A stretch of DNA of 13,880 nt from JBQCEE01 sp051960575. Lineage in GTDB: Bacteria > Actinomycetota > Actinomycetes > Mycobacteriales > Jatrophihabitantaceae. The notes beneath the pieces were generated by a model. It did no database searches. It was not told the origin of the DNA and saw only the letters and a program-made list of their open reading frames with translations. Both the position numbers and the translations under genes were made by a program. This document shows positions 7,076-13,756 of this stretch, in pieces (positions within the stretch are counted from its first letter, which is position 1; each line of letters starts with the position of its first letter). The stretch lies in assembly GCF_051960575.1 (NCBI RefSeq), contig NZ_JBQCEE010000039.1, positions 1 to 13,880 of the forward strand. The letters run 5' to 3'.

Positions 7076-7693
7076 ATGACGAGCACCGCGCCCCGCCAGC
7101 GCCGCACGCAGGAGGAGCGCAGCACCGCCACCCGTGAGCGGTTGCTCGACGCGACCATCGACTGCCTCATCGAGTTCGGCTACGCCGGCACGACGGTGGC
7201 CCGCATCGCCGACCGCGCCGGGGTCACCCGCGGCGCGCAGGTGCACCACTACCCCACCAAGGCCGATCTCGTGCTCGCCGCGCTGCGGCATCTCGTGGCC
7301 AAGCAGGTGCAGGCGAGCGTCGACGAACTGCCGCGGCTGCAGCGCACGAACGACATCGTGGGCGCGACGCTCGAGATGCTCTGGCGCATCCACCGCGGCC
7401 CGCTGTTCGCGGCGATCGTCGAGCTGTGGGTGGCGGCGCGCACCGACCCCGAACTCGCCGCGCACGTCGGCGAGCTGGAACCGATCGTGACGATGGCGGT
7501 GCCCGACCTGCTGCAGGGCCGGGTCGCCGAGTACCTCGCCGACCCGGTCGTGCGCAACGGGCTCTACCTCGCCATGGACGTCATGCGCGGGCTCGTCGTG
7601 AGCACCTGGCACCTCGAGCCGGCGCAGGTCGAGGCCCGGTGGCGCCGGGCGAAGAAGCAGCTGCGCCCGATGTTCCCGGACCTCGACCTCTAG
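7076..7693 (+). CDS. TetR/AcrR family transcriptional regulator
   Basis: About 205 residues, the usual TetR length. The N-terminal DNA-binding domain shows ERLLDATIDCLIEFGYAGTT (21-40) and the helix-turn-helix VARIADRAGVTRG followed by VHHYPTKADLVLAAL (41-70), where the Y-P/x-K-x-D-L pattern is diagnostic. The C-terminal ligand domain is helical and not assignable to a ligand. It probably represses itself and the divergent hydrolase-SDR-aldehyde dehydrogenase unit through the palindrome at 7036-7069, with relief by a lipid or acyl-CoA-like ligand (inference). The start is uncertain: ATG 7076 is preferred because a -10-like TAACAT lies seven bases before it and the operator would otherwise be translated; ATG 7067 is also in frame. 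The gene ends five bases before the convergent acyl-CoA dehydrogenase stop, with no terminator hairpin visible between them. Confidence 0.9.
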   Translation: MTSTAPRQRRTQEERSTATRERLLDATIDCLIEFGYAGTTVARIADRAGVTRGAQVHHYPTKADLVLAALRHLVAKQVQASVDELPRLQRTNDIVGATLEMLWRIHRGPLFAAIVELWVAARTDPELAAHVGELEPIVTMAVPDLLQGRVAEYLADPVVRNGLYLAMDVMRGLVVSTWHLEPAQVEARWRRAKKQLRPMFPDLDL

Positions 7694-7698
7694 CAGTC

Positions 7699-8961
7699 TC
7701 ACCGTTCGAGGACGCCCTTGGCGATGTGAGTCGCCTGGATCTCGTTGCTGCCCGCGTAGATCATGAGCGACTTCGCGTCGCGCGCGAGCTGCTCGACCGG
7801 GTACTCGCTCATGTAGCCGTTGCCGCCGAAGAGCTGGATCGCCTCCATCGCCACCTCGGTGGCCGCCTGCGACGAGTAGAGCTTCATCGCCGACGCCTCG
7901 GCGAGGCTGGGCTGCTTGCCGGCGGCGGCGAGCTCGAGCCCGCGGAACACCATGTTCTGCACGTTGATGCGGGCGATCTCCATTTGCGCGAGCTTGAGCT
8001 GCACGAGCTGGTAGTCGGCGATCGGGTGGCCGAACTGCACGCGCTCCTTCGCGTAGCGGGTGCACTGCTCGAGGCACTCCTCGATGATCCCGAGGCTCAT
8101 CGCCGCCACCCCGGTGCGCTCGGCGACGAAGCCCGACTTGGCGCTCGCGCGTCCGTCGCCGCCCTTGTGTTCCTCCGTCTCCCCCAGCAACCGGTCGGCC
8201 TCGACGAAGACGTCGTCGAAGAACAGCTCGCCGGTCGGGGACGAGTGGAAGCCCATCTTGCGGAACGGCTTGCCCTGCGTGAAGCCCGGCATGCCGCTGT
8301 CGAGGACGAAGGTGAGGATCTTCCGGTCGCGCGGCGCGGTGACGCCGTCGTCGAGCTTGGCGTAGACGACGACCGTGTCGGCGTAGGGGCCGTTGGTGAT
8401 GAAGGTCTTCTGCCCGTTGAGCCGGTAACCGCCCTCGACCCGCGTGGCGGTGGTCCTCATGCCGCCGAACGCGTCGGAGCCCGAACCGGGTTCGGTGAGC
8501 GCCCACGCCGCGATCTTGCCCAGCGTGACGAGTGGCGGCAACCAGCGCCGCTGCTGGGCGACGGTGCCGCGGCTCATGATGGTGGACGCGCCGAGGCCCA
8601 GGCTCACACCGAAGGCACCGACGAATCCGGGCGACACGCGGCAGATCTCCTTGATGAGGATGACGCCCATGCCCGCTTGGGCCCCGAGGGCACCCATGCC
8701 ACCGTCGCCGGACCGGTCACGCTTCGGGGTCTCGACGCCCTCGGCGCGGGCACGCTCCTTCGCCTCGGCCGTGTCGAGGATGGCGCTCAGTGCGTCGGAC
8801 GCCATCGCGTCGATGCCGAAGGTCTTCCAGAGCTTGCGCAGGATGTCGTAGGGCGGCAGGTCGCCGAACTCGAGCTCCTCGCGCCGCGGGCGGATCTCCG
8901 CGTCCACGAACTGGCGGATCGCGTCCTGGATCGCCAGTTCCATCTCCGACCACTCGATCAC
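7699..8961 (-). CDS. Acyl-CoA dehydrogenase with relocated catalytic Glu
   Basis: 420-residue FAD-dependent acyl-CoA dehydrogenase; catalyses the first step of beta-oxidation (alpha,beta-desaturation), passing electrons to ETF. Landmarks are WALTEPGSGSD (153-163) and TFITNG (186-191) in the flavin and substrate site, RVQFGHPI (307-314), QLFGGNGY (376-383) and YAGSNEIQ (402-409). In most members the catalytic Glu sits in a Y-E-G motif there; here it is Ala403. Glu281 in FVAERTG aligns with the base of isovaleryl-CoA dehydrogenase (see findings). Residues about 55-95 form a charged, Gly-rich stretch (AEAKERARAEG...RSGDGGMG) in the N-terminal helical domain that looks longer than usual. The GTG at 8961 lies four bases after the SDR stop with GGAAG upstream; ATG 8943 is a possible shorter start. 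Last gene of the five-gene beta-oxidation operon. Confidence 0.93.
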   Translation of the reverse strand: MIEWSEMELAIQDAIRQFVDAEIRPRREELEFGDLPPYDILRKLWKTFGIDAMASDALSAILDTAEAKERARAEGVETPKRDRSGDGGMGALGAQAGMGVILIKEICRVSPGFVGAFGVSLGLGASTIMSRGTVAQQRRWLPPLVTLGKIAAWALTEPGSGSDAFGGMRTTATRVEGGYRLNGQKTFITNGPYADTVVVYAKLDDGVTAPRDRKILTFVLDSGMPGFTQGKPFRKMGFHSSPTGELFFDDVFVEADRLLGETEEHKGGDGRASAKSGFVAERTGVAAMSLGIIEECLEQCTRYAKERVQFGHPIADYQLVQLKLAQMEIARINVQNMVFRGLELAAAGKQPSLAEASAMKLYSSQAATEVAMEAIQLFGGNGYMSEYPVEQLARDAKSLMIYAGSNEIQATHIAKGVLER

Positions 8962-8965
8962 GGCG

Positions 8966-9925
8966 TCACTTCCAGTCCGCGGTGCGCGCCGCGATGTCGG
9001 CGATCGTCCAGGGGCCGTCGGCGTCGATCGAGTTGACGGCGCTCCAGGTCTGGAACTGCTGGATGTTGCCGCCCGTGACGCCGAACAGCTTGCCGGTGTG
9101 CGGGCAGTCGGCACTGGCGAGGTAGGCCACCAGCGGACTGATGTTGGCCGGGTCGAAGGCGTCGAACTCGCCCTCGGCGACGGGCGCGGCGAAGATCGCG
9201 CCCATGCCGGGCGTGTTCACGGTGAGCCGTGTGCGGGCCACCGGGGCGATGGCGTTGACGCGCACGCCGTAGCGCTCGAGCTCCTGCGCGGCGACCAGCG
9301 TGAGCGCGGCGATGCCGGCCTTCGCCGCGCCGTAGTTCGCCTGGCCCGCGTTCGGCACGTACGTGCCCGAGGGGGACGCGGTGTTGATGACCGCGCCGTT
9401 GACCTCGACGCCCGCCTTGCTTTGCTCCTTCCAGTACGCCGCCGCGTGGTGCAGCACCGCGAAGTGCCCCTTGAGGTGCACGTCGAGCACGGCGTCCCAC
9501 TGCTCCTCGGTGAGGCTCGCGATGTAGCCGTCGCGCAGGATGCCCGCGTTGTTCACGACGACGTCGAGGCGGCCGAACGTGTCGATCGCCTGCTGCACCA
9601 TGCGTTGCGCGCCGGCCCAGTCGTCGACGCCGTCGGTGTTGGCGACCGCCTCGCCGCCCGCCGCCACGATCTCGTCGACGACCTGCTGCGCCGGGCCGGC
9701 GTCGGCGCCGCTGCCGTCGGCTCCCCCGCCGAGGTCGTTCACCACGACCTTGGCGCCCTCCTTCGCGAACAGCAGCGCGTGCTCGCGTCCGATGCCACGG
9801 CCCGCGCCGGTGATCAGCGCGACCCGTCCGTCCAGTGCTGCAGTGTGCCCATCGCTCTTCGCGCGAGCGCTCATCGCCGGATTCGCTCCGCTCCTCGCTC
9901 GTTCCTCGCTGCGATGCTCACTCAT
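8966..9925 (-). CDS. SDR family 3-hydroxyacyl-CoA dehydrogenase-like (HSD17B4-type)
   Basis: 319-residue NAD-dependent SDR, likely oxidising a 3-hydroxyacyl-CoA to the 3-ketoacyl-CoA. Motifs are TGAGRGIG (39-46), VVVNDLGG with Asp64 for NAD preference, NNAG (125-128), catalytic Ser184 (NTASPSG), Tyr198 and Lys202 (GQANYGAAKAG). The V-N-D-L-G-G and S-x-S-G-x-Y-x-x-x-x-G-Q-A-N-Y patterns resemble the dehydrogenase domain of the peroxisomal multifunctional enzyme HSD17B4. Here it is a separate protein next to a separate MaoC hydratase. ATG 9925 is chosen because AAGGAG lies six bases before it (9937-9932). It overlaps the MaoC stop by eight bases. The first 17 residues (to about 9875) are read from a repeat-like segment; ATG 9874, just after it, is the alternative start. 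The acyl-CoA dehydrogenase follows after four bases. Confidence 0.9.
   Translation of the reverse strand: MSEHRSEERARSGANPAMSARAKSDGHTAALDGRVALITGAGRGIGREHALLFAKEGAKVVVNDLGGGADGSGADAGPAQQVVDEIVAAGGEAVANTDGVDDWAGAQRMVQQAIDTFGRLDVVVNNAGILRDGYIASLTEEQWDAVLDVHLKGHFAVLHHAAAYWKEQSKAGVEVNGAVINTASPSGTYVPNAGQANYGAAKAGIAALTLVAAQELERYGVRVNAIAPVARTRLTVNTPGMGAIFAAPVAEGEFDAFDPANISPLVAYLASADCPHTGKLFGVTGGNIQQFQTWSAVNSIDADGPWTIADIAARTADWK
9879..9919. repeat. Repeat-like Arg/Glu-coding segment of the type dispersed in actinomycete genomes
   Basis: A 41-base segment with internally iterated GCTCC/CCTCGCT units (for example CGCTCCGCTCCTCGCTCG, then TTCCTCGCTGCGA). From memory, near-identical segments recur in many actinomycete genomes, usually at gene junctions. 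Only one copy is seen in this window, so the dispersed nature rests on recollection. Here it is translated as residues 3-16 of the SDR (HRSEERARSGANP). This stretch does not belong to the SDR fold. Confidence 0.5.
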
Positions 9926-10811
9926 CCCCTGCTCCTTCGTCGGTGATCTCGGCGAGGCCGTCCTTGATGACGACCTGCGCGGCGTCGCCCTCGCCCGTGG
10001 TGGTCTCGAAGGCGTACGTGGTGACGCCGCCGCACGACCCCGCGCGCCAGATCGTGGTGGTGATGTCCTGGCCGGGCAGCACGGGCCGGGCGAAGCGCAC
10101 GGCGTGCCGCCGCAGCCGTGACGAGTCGCCGCCGGCCACGGCCTGCAGCACCGCCCAGGACGTGAACGCCTGGGTGCAGAGGCCGTGGGCGATGATGCCG
10201 GGCAGGCCGGCCTGCTTCGCTGCGTCCTCGTCGAGGTGGATCGGCATCGGGTCGCCCGAGGCCGGCGAGTACCGGAACGTCTGGTCGTCGTCGACGTGCT
10301 GGGTCACGACCGCCACCGGCGCGTCGGCACGCACCGCGTCGTCGAGCCGGTGCGGCGGCGCGAGCTCGCCGACCGTCTCGCCCACGTCGACGCCGCGGAA
10401 GAACGCCGTCATGGTCTGCTCGTTCACCAGCGCACCGTCGGTGTCGCGGCACTCGAGCAGGAACGCCGCGGACGTGCCGTTGGCCGCGCCGCGGTAGCCG
10501 AGCGCCTTGGCCCGTGTCGTGATGACGTCGCCCGGACGGATCGGCCGGTAATAGCGGAAGTCCTGCTCACCGTGCACCACCCGCAGCGCCACCTCGGGCG
10601 GCGCCACGACGAAGGCCACCTGCAGCATCGACATGAACGCGGGCACGACGGCGAAGACCGGCGGCGCGACGTCGCCGCTGCGGTGGGCGGCGATGGGGTC
10701 GTTCGTCGCCTCCGCGTAGGCGGCGATGCGGTCGCGCGTCACCTCGAAGGCGTCGGCGTCGCCCCAGACGCCGATGCCCGTGGCGTCGAAGCGGACCTGC
10801 GTCGAGGTCAT
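9918..10811 (-). CDS. MaoC-like two-domain enoyl-CoA hydratase
   Basis: 297-residue double-hotdog hydratase; adds water across a 2-enoyl-CoA double bond to give a 3-hydroxyacyl-CoA, the second step of beta-oxidation. The N-terminal half (about 20-145) is a degenerate MaoC_dehydrat_N hotdog. The C-terminal half carries the R-hydratase motif YSPASGDPMPIHLDEDAA, with catalytic Asp187 and His192, followed by GLPGIIAHGLCTQAF (202-216), which contributes the oxyanion region. Length and organisation match HSD17B4-hydratase and HtdY-type enzymes. ATG 10811 lies two bases after the SRPBCC stop, and its own stop overlaps the SDR start by eight bases. In the operon it sits directly before the SDR that should oxidise its product. 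R-specificity is inferred from the family. Confidence 0.92.
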   Translation of the reverse strand: MTSTQVRFDATGIGVWGDADAFEVTRDRIAAYAEATNDPIAAHRSGDVAPPVFAVVPAFMSMLQVAFVVAPPEVALRVVHGEQDFRYYRPIRPGDVITTRAKALGYRGAANGTSAAFLLECRDTDGALVNEQTMTAFFRGVDVGETVGELAPPHRLDDAVRADAPVAVVTQHVDDDQTFRYSPASGDPMPIHLDEDAAKQAGLPGIIAHGLCTQAFTSWAVLQAVAGGDSSRLRRHAVRFARPVLPGQDITTTIWRAGSCGGVTTYAFETTTGEGDAAQVVIKDGLAEITDEGAGDE

Positions 10812-10813
10812 CG

Positions 10814-11245
10814 TCAGCCGACGAGCTCGCCGAGCTTGGCCAGCGACTGGTCGAGTTCCGCACGGCCGGCCTTCTCGACCGCGGCACCGATCGCGCCGAC
10901 GATCATCTGCCCCTCGAACTGCGCGGTGATGGTGACCTTCGAGCCGTCGCCGTCGGCCTCGACGTCGAGCCCGATGCTGACCTTGACGCCTGCCATGCCG
11001 GTGCCGGACATCTCGACGCGGTGCGGCGGGGCGAACTCCCCCACCGTCCAGGTGATGGTGTTCGGCATGTTGAGCAGGCTGACGATCGCGGTGGCCTGGG
11101 TGCCGGTCGTGATCTCGGACGGCACCTCGCCCTTCCACGACTTGTGCATCGACAGCCACTCGCCGAAGCGGTTGAGGTCGGACACGACGGACCAGACCTT
11201 CTCGGGTGCGGCGCCGTACTCGACGGTCTTCTCGATGGTGCCCAT
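10814..11245 (-). CDS. SRPBCC (START/Bet v1-like) family protein
   Basis: 143-residue protein of the SRPBCC fold, a helix-grip cavity that binds hydrophobic ligands (polyketide cyclase/CoxG-like branch). The pattern is clear: opening strand IEKTVEYGAAPEKVWSVVSDL (4-24, helix A-P-x-x-V-W-x-V-V-S-D), FGEWLSMHKSW (27-37), mid strands, and a long C-terminal helix (VGAIGAAVEKAGRAELDQSLAKL). No enzymatic residues can be named. A carrier or binding role for a lipid or acyl-CoA intermediate is plausible from its place between thiolase and hydratase, but this is inference. The ATG at 11245 has AAGGAG six bases upstream (11257-11252). It starts 32 bases after the thiolase stop and ends two bases before the MaoC start. 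Confidence 0.88.
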   Translation of the reverse strand: MGTIEKTVEYGAAPEKVWSVVSDLNRFGEWLSMHKSWKGEVPSEITTGTQATAIVSLLNMPNTITWTVGEFAPPHRVEMSGTGMAGVKVSIGLDVEADGDGSKVTITAQFEGQMIVGAIGAAVEKAGRAELDQSLAKLGELVG

Positions 11246-11277
11246 GGTGATCTCCTTGCTGACGGACGGTCGGGTGG

Positions 11278-12468
11278 CTAGCGGTTGGCGGGACGGTAGG
11301 CGGTGACGACCACGGCACCGCCGAGGCCGATGTTGTGCTGCAGGGCGACGCGGGCGCCCTCGACCTGACGGGCGTCGGCCGTGCCGCGCAGCTGCCAGGT
11401 GAGCTCGGCGCACTGGGCGAGACCAGTCGCGCCGAGCGGGTGCCCCTTCGAGATGAGGCCGCCGGACGGGTTCACCACCCAGCGTCCGCCGTAGGTGGTG
11501 TCGTCGTTGTCGACGAGCTTGCCGGCCTCGCCCTCGCCGCAGAGACCGAGCGCCTCGTAGGTGAGTAGTTCGTTCGCCGAGAAGCAGTCGTGCAGTTCGA
11601 TGACGTCGACGTCATCGGGTGTGAGGCCGGCCTGCGCGTACACCTTGTCGGCCGCCGCGCGGCTCATGTGCTTGCCGACGAGCCCTGCGGCCGTGCCGTC
11701 GAAGGTGTTCGCGAGGTCGGTGACCATCGTCTGGCCGACGATCTCGACGGCGCGGTCGGCGAGCCCGTGCTCGTCGACGAAGCGCTCGGACGCGAGGATC
11801 GCAGCGCCGGAACCGTCGGACGTCGGCGAGCACTGCAGCTTGGTCAACGGGTCATAGATGGTGGGCGCGTCCAGGATCTCCTGCAGGCTGTACTCCTGCT
11901 GGAACTGCGCGTACGGGTTGTTGACCGAGTGCTTGTGGTTCTTCCAACCGATCTTGGCGAAGTGCTCGGGCGTGGTCCCGTACCGATCCATGTGCTCGCG
12001 TCCGGCCGCGCCGAACATGTACGGCGCCGGCGGCATCGCGAACTCGTACAACTCGGCCAGCGCGAGCAGGTGCTTCATCATCGGCTGCTCACGGTCGGTG
12101 TAGGTCGAGGTGAGCGAGCCGGGCTGCATCTTCTCGAACCCGAGCGCAAGCGTGCAGTCGGCGAGGCCGCCGCGGATCGCCTGCGCGGCCAGGTACAGCG
12201 CCGTCGAACCGGTCGAGCAGTTGTTGTTCACGTTGACCACGGGGATGCCGGTCATGCCGAGCTCGTAGACCGCACGGTTGCCGGAGGTCGACTCGCCGTA
12301 GACGTAGCCCACGAACGCCTGCTCGACGTCGCCGTAGTCGATGCCGGCGTCGGCGAGCGCGTTGCCGCCCGACTCCTTCGCCATCGCCGGATAGTCCCAT
12401 CCTTCGCGGCGTCCCGGCTTCTCGAACTTCGTCATGCCGACCCCGACGACGAACACCTTCTCGGGCAC
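11278..12468 (-). CDS. Lipid-transfer-protein type thiolase (SCP2/Ltp thiolase)
   Basis: 396-residue thiolase-fold protein of the SCP-x/Ltp branch, which cleaves 3-ketoacyl-CoAs, often branched or sterol-side-chain ones; some Ltp members act instead as aldolases. Landmarks are nucleophile Cys84 in NNNCSTGS, HDCFSANE with His293, NPSGGLISKGHPLGATG (333-349) with His343, and the end motif LQHNIGLGGAVVV (376-388). The last motif, with His in place of the C-x-G of bacterial FadA thiolases, closely matches human SCP-x. The SCP2 sterol-carrier domain itself is absent. The start is GTG 12468, with AGGAGG seven bases upstream. It is the first gene of the beta-oxidation operon; a -10-like TATGTT lies at 12509-12504. 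Thiolase rather than aldolase activity is supported by the conserved Cys84 but not proven. Confidence 0.94.
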   Translation of the reverse strand: MPEKVFVVGVGMTKFEKPGRREGWDYPAMAKESGGNALADAGIDYGDVEQAFVGYVYGESTSGNRAVYELGMTGIPVVNVNNNCSTGSTALYLAAQAIRGGLADCTLALGFEKMQPGSLTSTYTDREQPMMKHLLALAELYEFAMPPAPYMFGAAGREHMDRYGTTPEHFAKIGWKNHKHSVNNPYAQFQQEYSLQEILDAPTIYDPLTKLQCSPTSDGSGAAILASERFVDEHGLADRAVEIVGQTMVTDLANTFDGTAAGLVGKHMSRAAADKVYAQAGLTPDDVDVIELHDCFSANELLTYEALGLCGEGEAGKLVDNDDTTYGGRWVVNPSGGLISKGHPLGATGLAQCAELTWQLRGTADARQVEGARVALQHNIGLGGAVVVTAYRPANR

Positions 12469-12515
12469 GGATCGCCCTCCTCTCGATGCGGTGACGGGAC
12501 GCTAACATACAGTCC
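12469..12515 (-). promoter_or_regulatory. Promoter and leader of the beta-oxidation operon, with TetR-like half-site
   Basis: On the minus strand TATGTT (12509-12504) matches the actinobacterial -10 pattern TANNNT and predicts a start near 12497. This gives a leader of about 29 bases with AGGAGG (12481-12476) seven bases before the GTG at 12468. The -10 is covered by ACATACAGTCC (plus strand, 12505-12515), which matches the left half of the operator at 7042-7052 at 10 of 11 positions. No good -35 is visible. Confidence 0.5.
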
Positions 12516-12520
12516 GGCTT

Positions 12521-12536
12521 GCAGGTAAGTACCTGC
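12521..12536. promoter_or_regulatory. 16-bp palindrome GCAGGTAAGTACCTGC upstream of the thiolase and CorA genes
   Basis: Seven of eight base pairs are symmetric (arms GCAGGTA and TACCTGC). It lies about where the -35 of the thiolase promoter should be and upstream of the CorA-type gene on the other strand. It could be an operator for a second dimeric regulator. The cognate protein is not identifiable here. Confidence 0.4.
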
Positions 12537-12620
12537 TTCGTCGTGTCGCAGCAGTTCCGGCGACACGCCCAGGACGGCGCGTCGGTTGCGCGCCCGGGCC
12601 CGAGCCGGTGCGATGGGGCT

Positions 12621-13745
12621 GTGAGCGTCGACCTGACCCGGCTGCGCCCGCGCCGGCGCTCGGCCGCGCGGCGGCCCGTGCCTGCCGACAGCACCGCGCC
12701 GTCCCCCGCCTCGACGCACCGCCGGCCGTCGGTGGTCGACACGGCCGTCTACTGCGACGGCCGCCGCGAGTGCACGCCCGCGACGTTGCAGGACACCTTC
12801 CGCGCCCTGCGCGAGCGTCCCGGCGGCATGGCGTGGATCGGGCTGTACCGGCCGGACGAGGCCGAGCTGCAGGTGCTCGCCGGCGAGTTCGGCCTCCACG
12901 AGCTCGCCGTCGAGGACGCCGTCGCCGCCCACCAGCGGCCGAAGCTGGAACGCTACGGCGACACGCTGTTCGTGGTGCTGCGCGCGGCCAGGTACGTCGA
13001 CGAGCGCGAGGAGGTCGAGTTCGGCGAGCTGCACGTCTTCGTCGGCAGCGACTTCGTCATCACCGTGCGGCACGCCGAGAGCCCCGACCTCTCGGTCGTG
13101 CGACACCGACTCGAGGAAGACCCCGAGCTGCTCGAGCGCGGGCCGGAGGCCGTGCTCTACGCCATCCTGGACGCGGTCGTCGACGGCTACGGCCCGGTCG
13201 TCCAGGGTCTCGAGAACGACATCGACGAGATCGAGGCGCAGGTCTGGCAGGGCGACGAGCGGGTGTCGCGGCGCATCTACGAGCTGTCGCGCGAGGTCGG
13301 CGACTTCCAGCGCGCGTGCGGCCCGCTCACCGGCATGCTCGCCGCCCTGCGCGCCGGCTTCGACAAGTACGGCGTCGACGTCGAACTGCAACGGGCGTTG
13401 CGGGACGTCGACGACCACGTCAGCCAGGTGACCGAGCGGGTCGAGAACTTCCGGGCCCTGCTGCGCGACATCCTCACCGTCAACTCGATCCTCGTCGCGC
13501 AGCGGCAGAACGAGGAGATGACGCGCCTCGGCCAGACGAGCAACGCGCAGAACGAGGAGGTCAAGAAGATCTCCGCCTGGGCCGCCATCGGCTTCGCCCC
13601 GACGCTCGTCGGCACCGTCTACGGCATGAACTTCACCCACATGCCCGAGCTGAACTGGGTGCTGGGGTACCCGATGGCGATCGGGCTGATGCTGCTGTCG
13701 AGCATCGTGCTGTACGTGCTGTTCAAGCGCCGCAGCTGGCTCTGA
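12621..13745 (+). CDS. corA: CorA family magnesium/cobalt transporter
   Basis: 374-residue inner-membrane channel of the CorA type, carrying Mg2+ (and Co2+/Ni2+) inward, working as a pentamer. The family signature YGMNF (334-338, G-M-N at the pore mouth) follows the first membrane helix (about 317-335, ISAWAAIGFAPTLVG), and a second helix covers about 349-368 (GYPMAIGLMLLSSIVLYVLF), ending with the basic KRR. The cytoplasmic N-terminal part has the usual alpha/beta domain and long stalk helices (LENDIDEIEAQVW; EVGDFQRACGPLTGML). The start is GTG 12621 preceded by GGGG; the frame is open up to 12519, where the upstream part would cross the thiolase promoter, and GTG 12543 is also in frame. Residues about 8-40 are Arg/Pro-rich and probably disordered. 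Unrelated in function to the lipid genes. Confidence 0.93.
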   Translation: MSVDLTRLRPRRRSAARRPVPADSTAPSPASTHRRPSVVDTAVYCDGRRECTPATLQDTFRALRERPGGMAWIGLYRPDEAELQVLAGEFGLHELAVEDAVAAHQRPKLERYGDTLFVVLRAARYVDEREEVEFGELHVFVGSDFVITVRHAESPDLSVVRHRLEEDPELLERGPEAVLYAILDAVVDGYGPVVQGLENDIDEIEAQVWQGDERVSRRIYELSREVGDFQRACGPLTGMLAALRAGFDKYGVDVELQRALRDVDDHVSQVTERVENFRALLRDILTVNSILVAQRQNEEMTRLGQTSNAQNEEVKKISAWAAIGFAPTLVGTVYGMNFTHMPELNWVLGYPMAIGLMLLSSIVLYVLFKRRSWL

Positions 13746-13756
13746 CCCGTGACACG

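Noticed and set aside
7426..9036. Long plus-strand open frame opposite the acyl-CoA dehydrogenase
   Set aside because: Shadow of the minus-strand gene; no recognisable motif.
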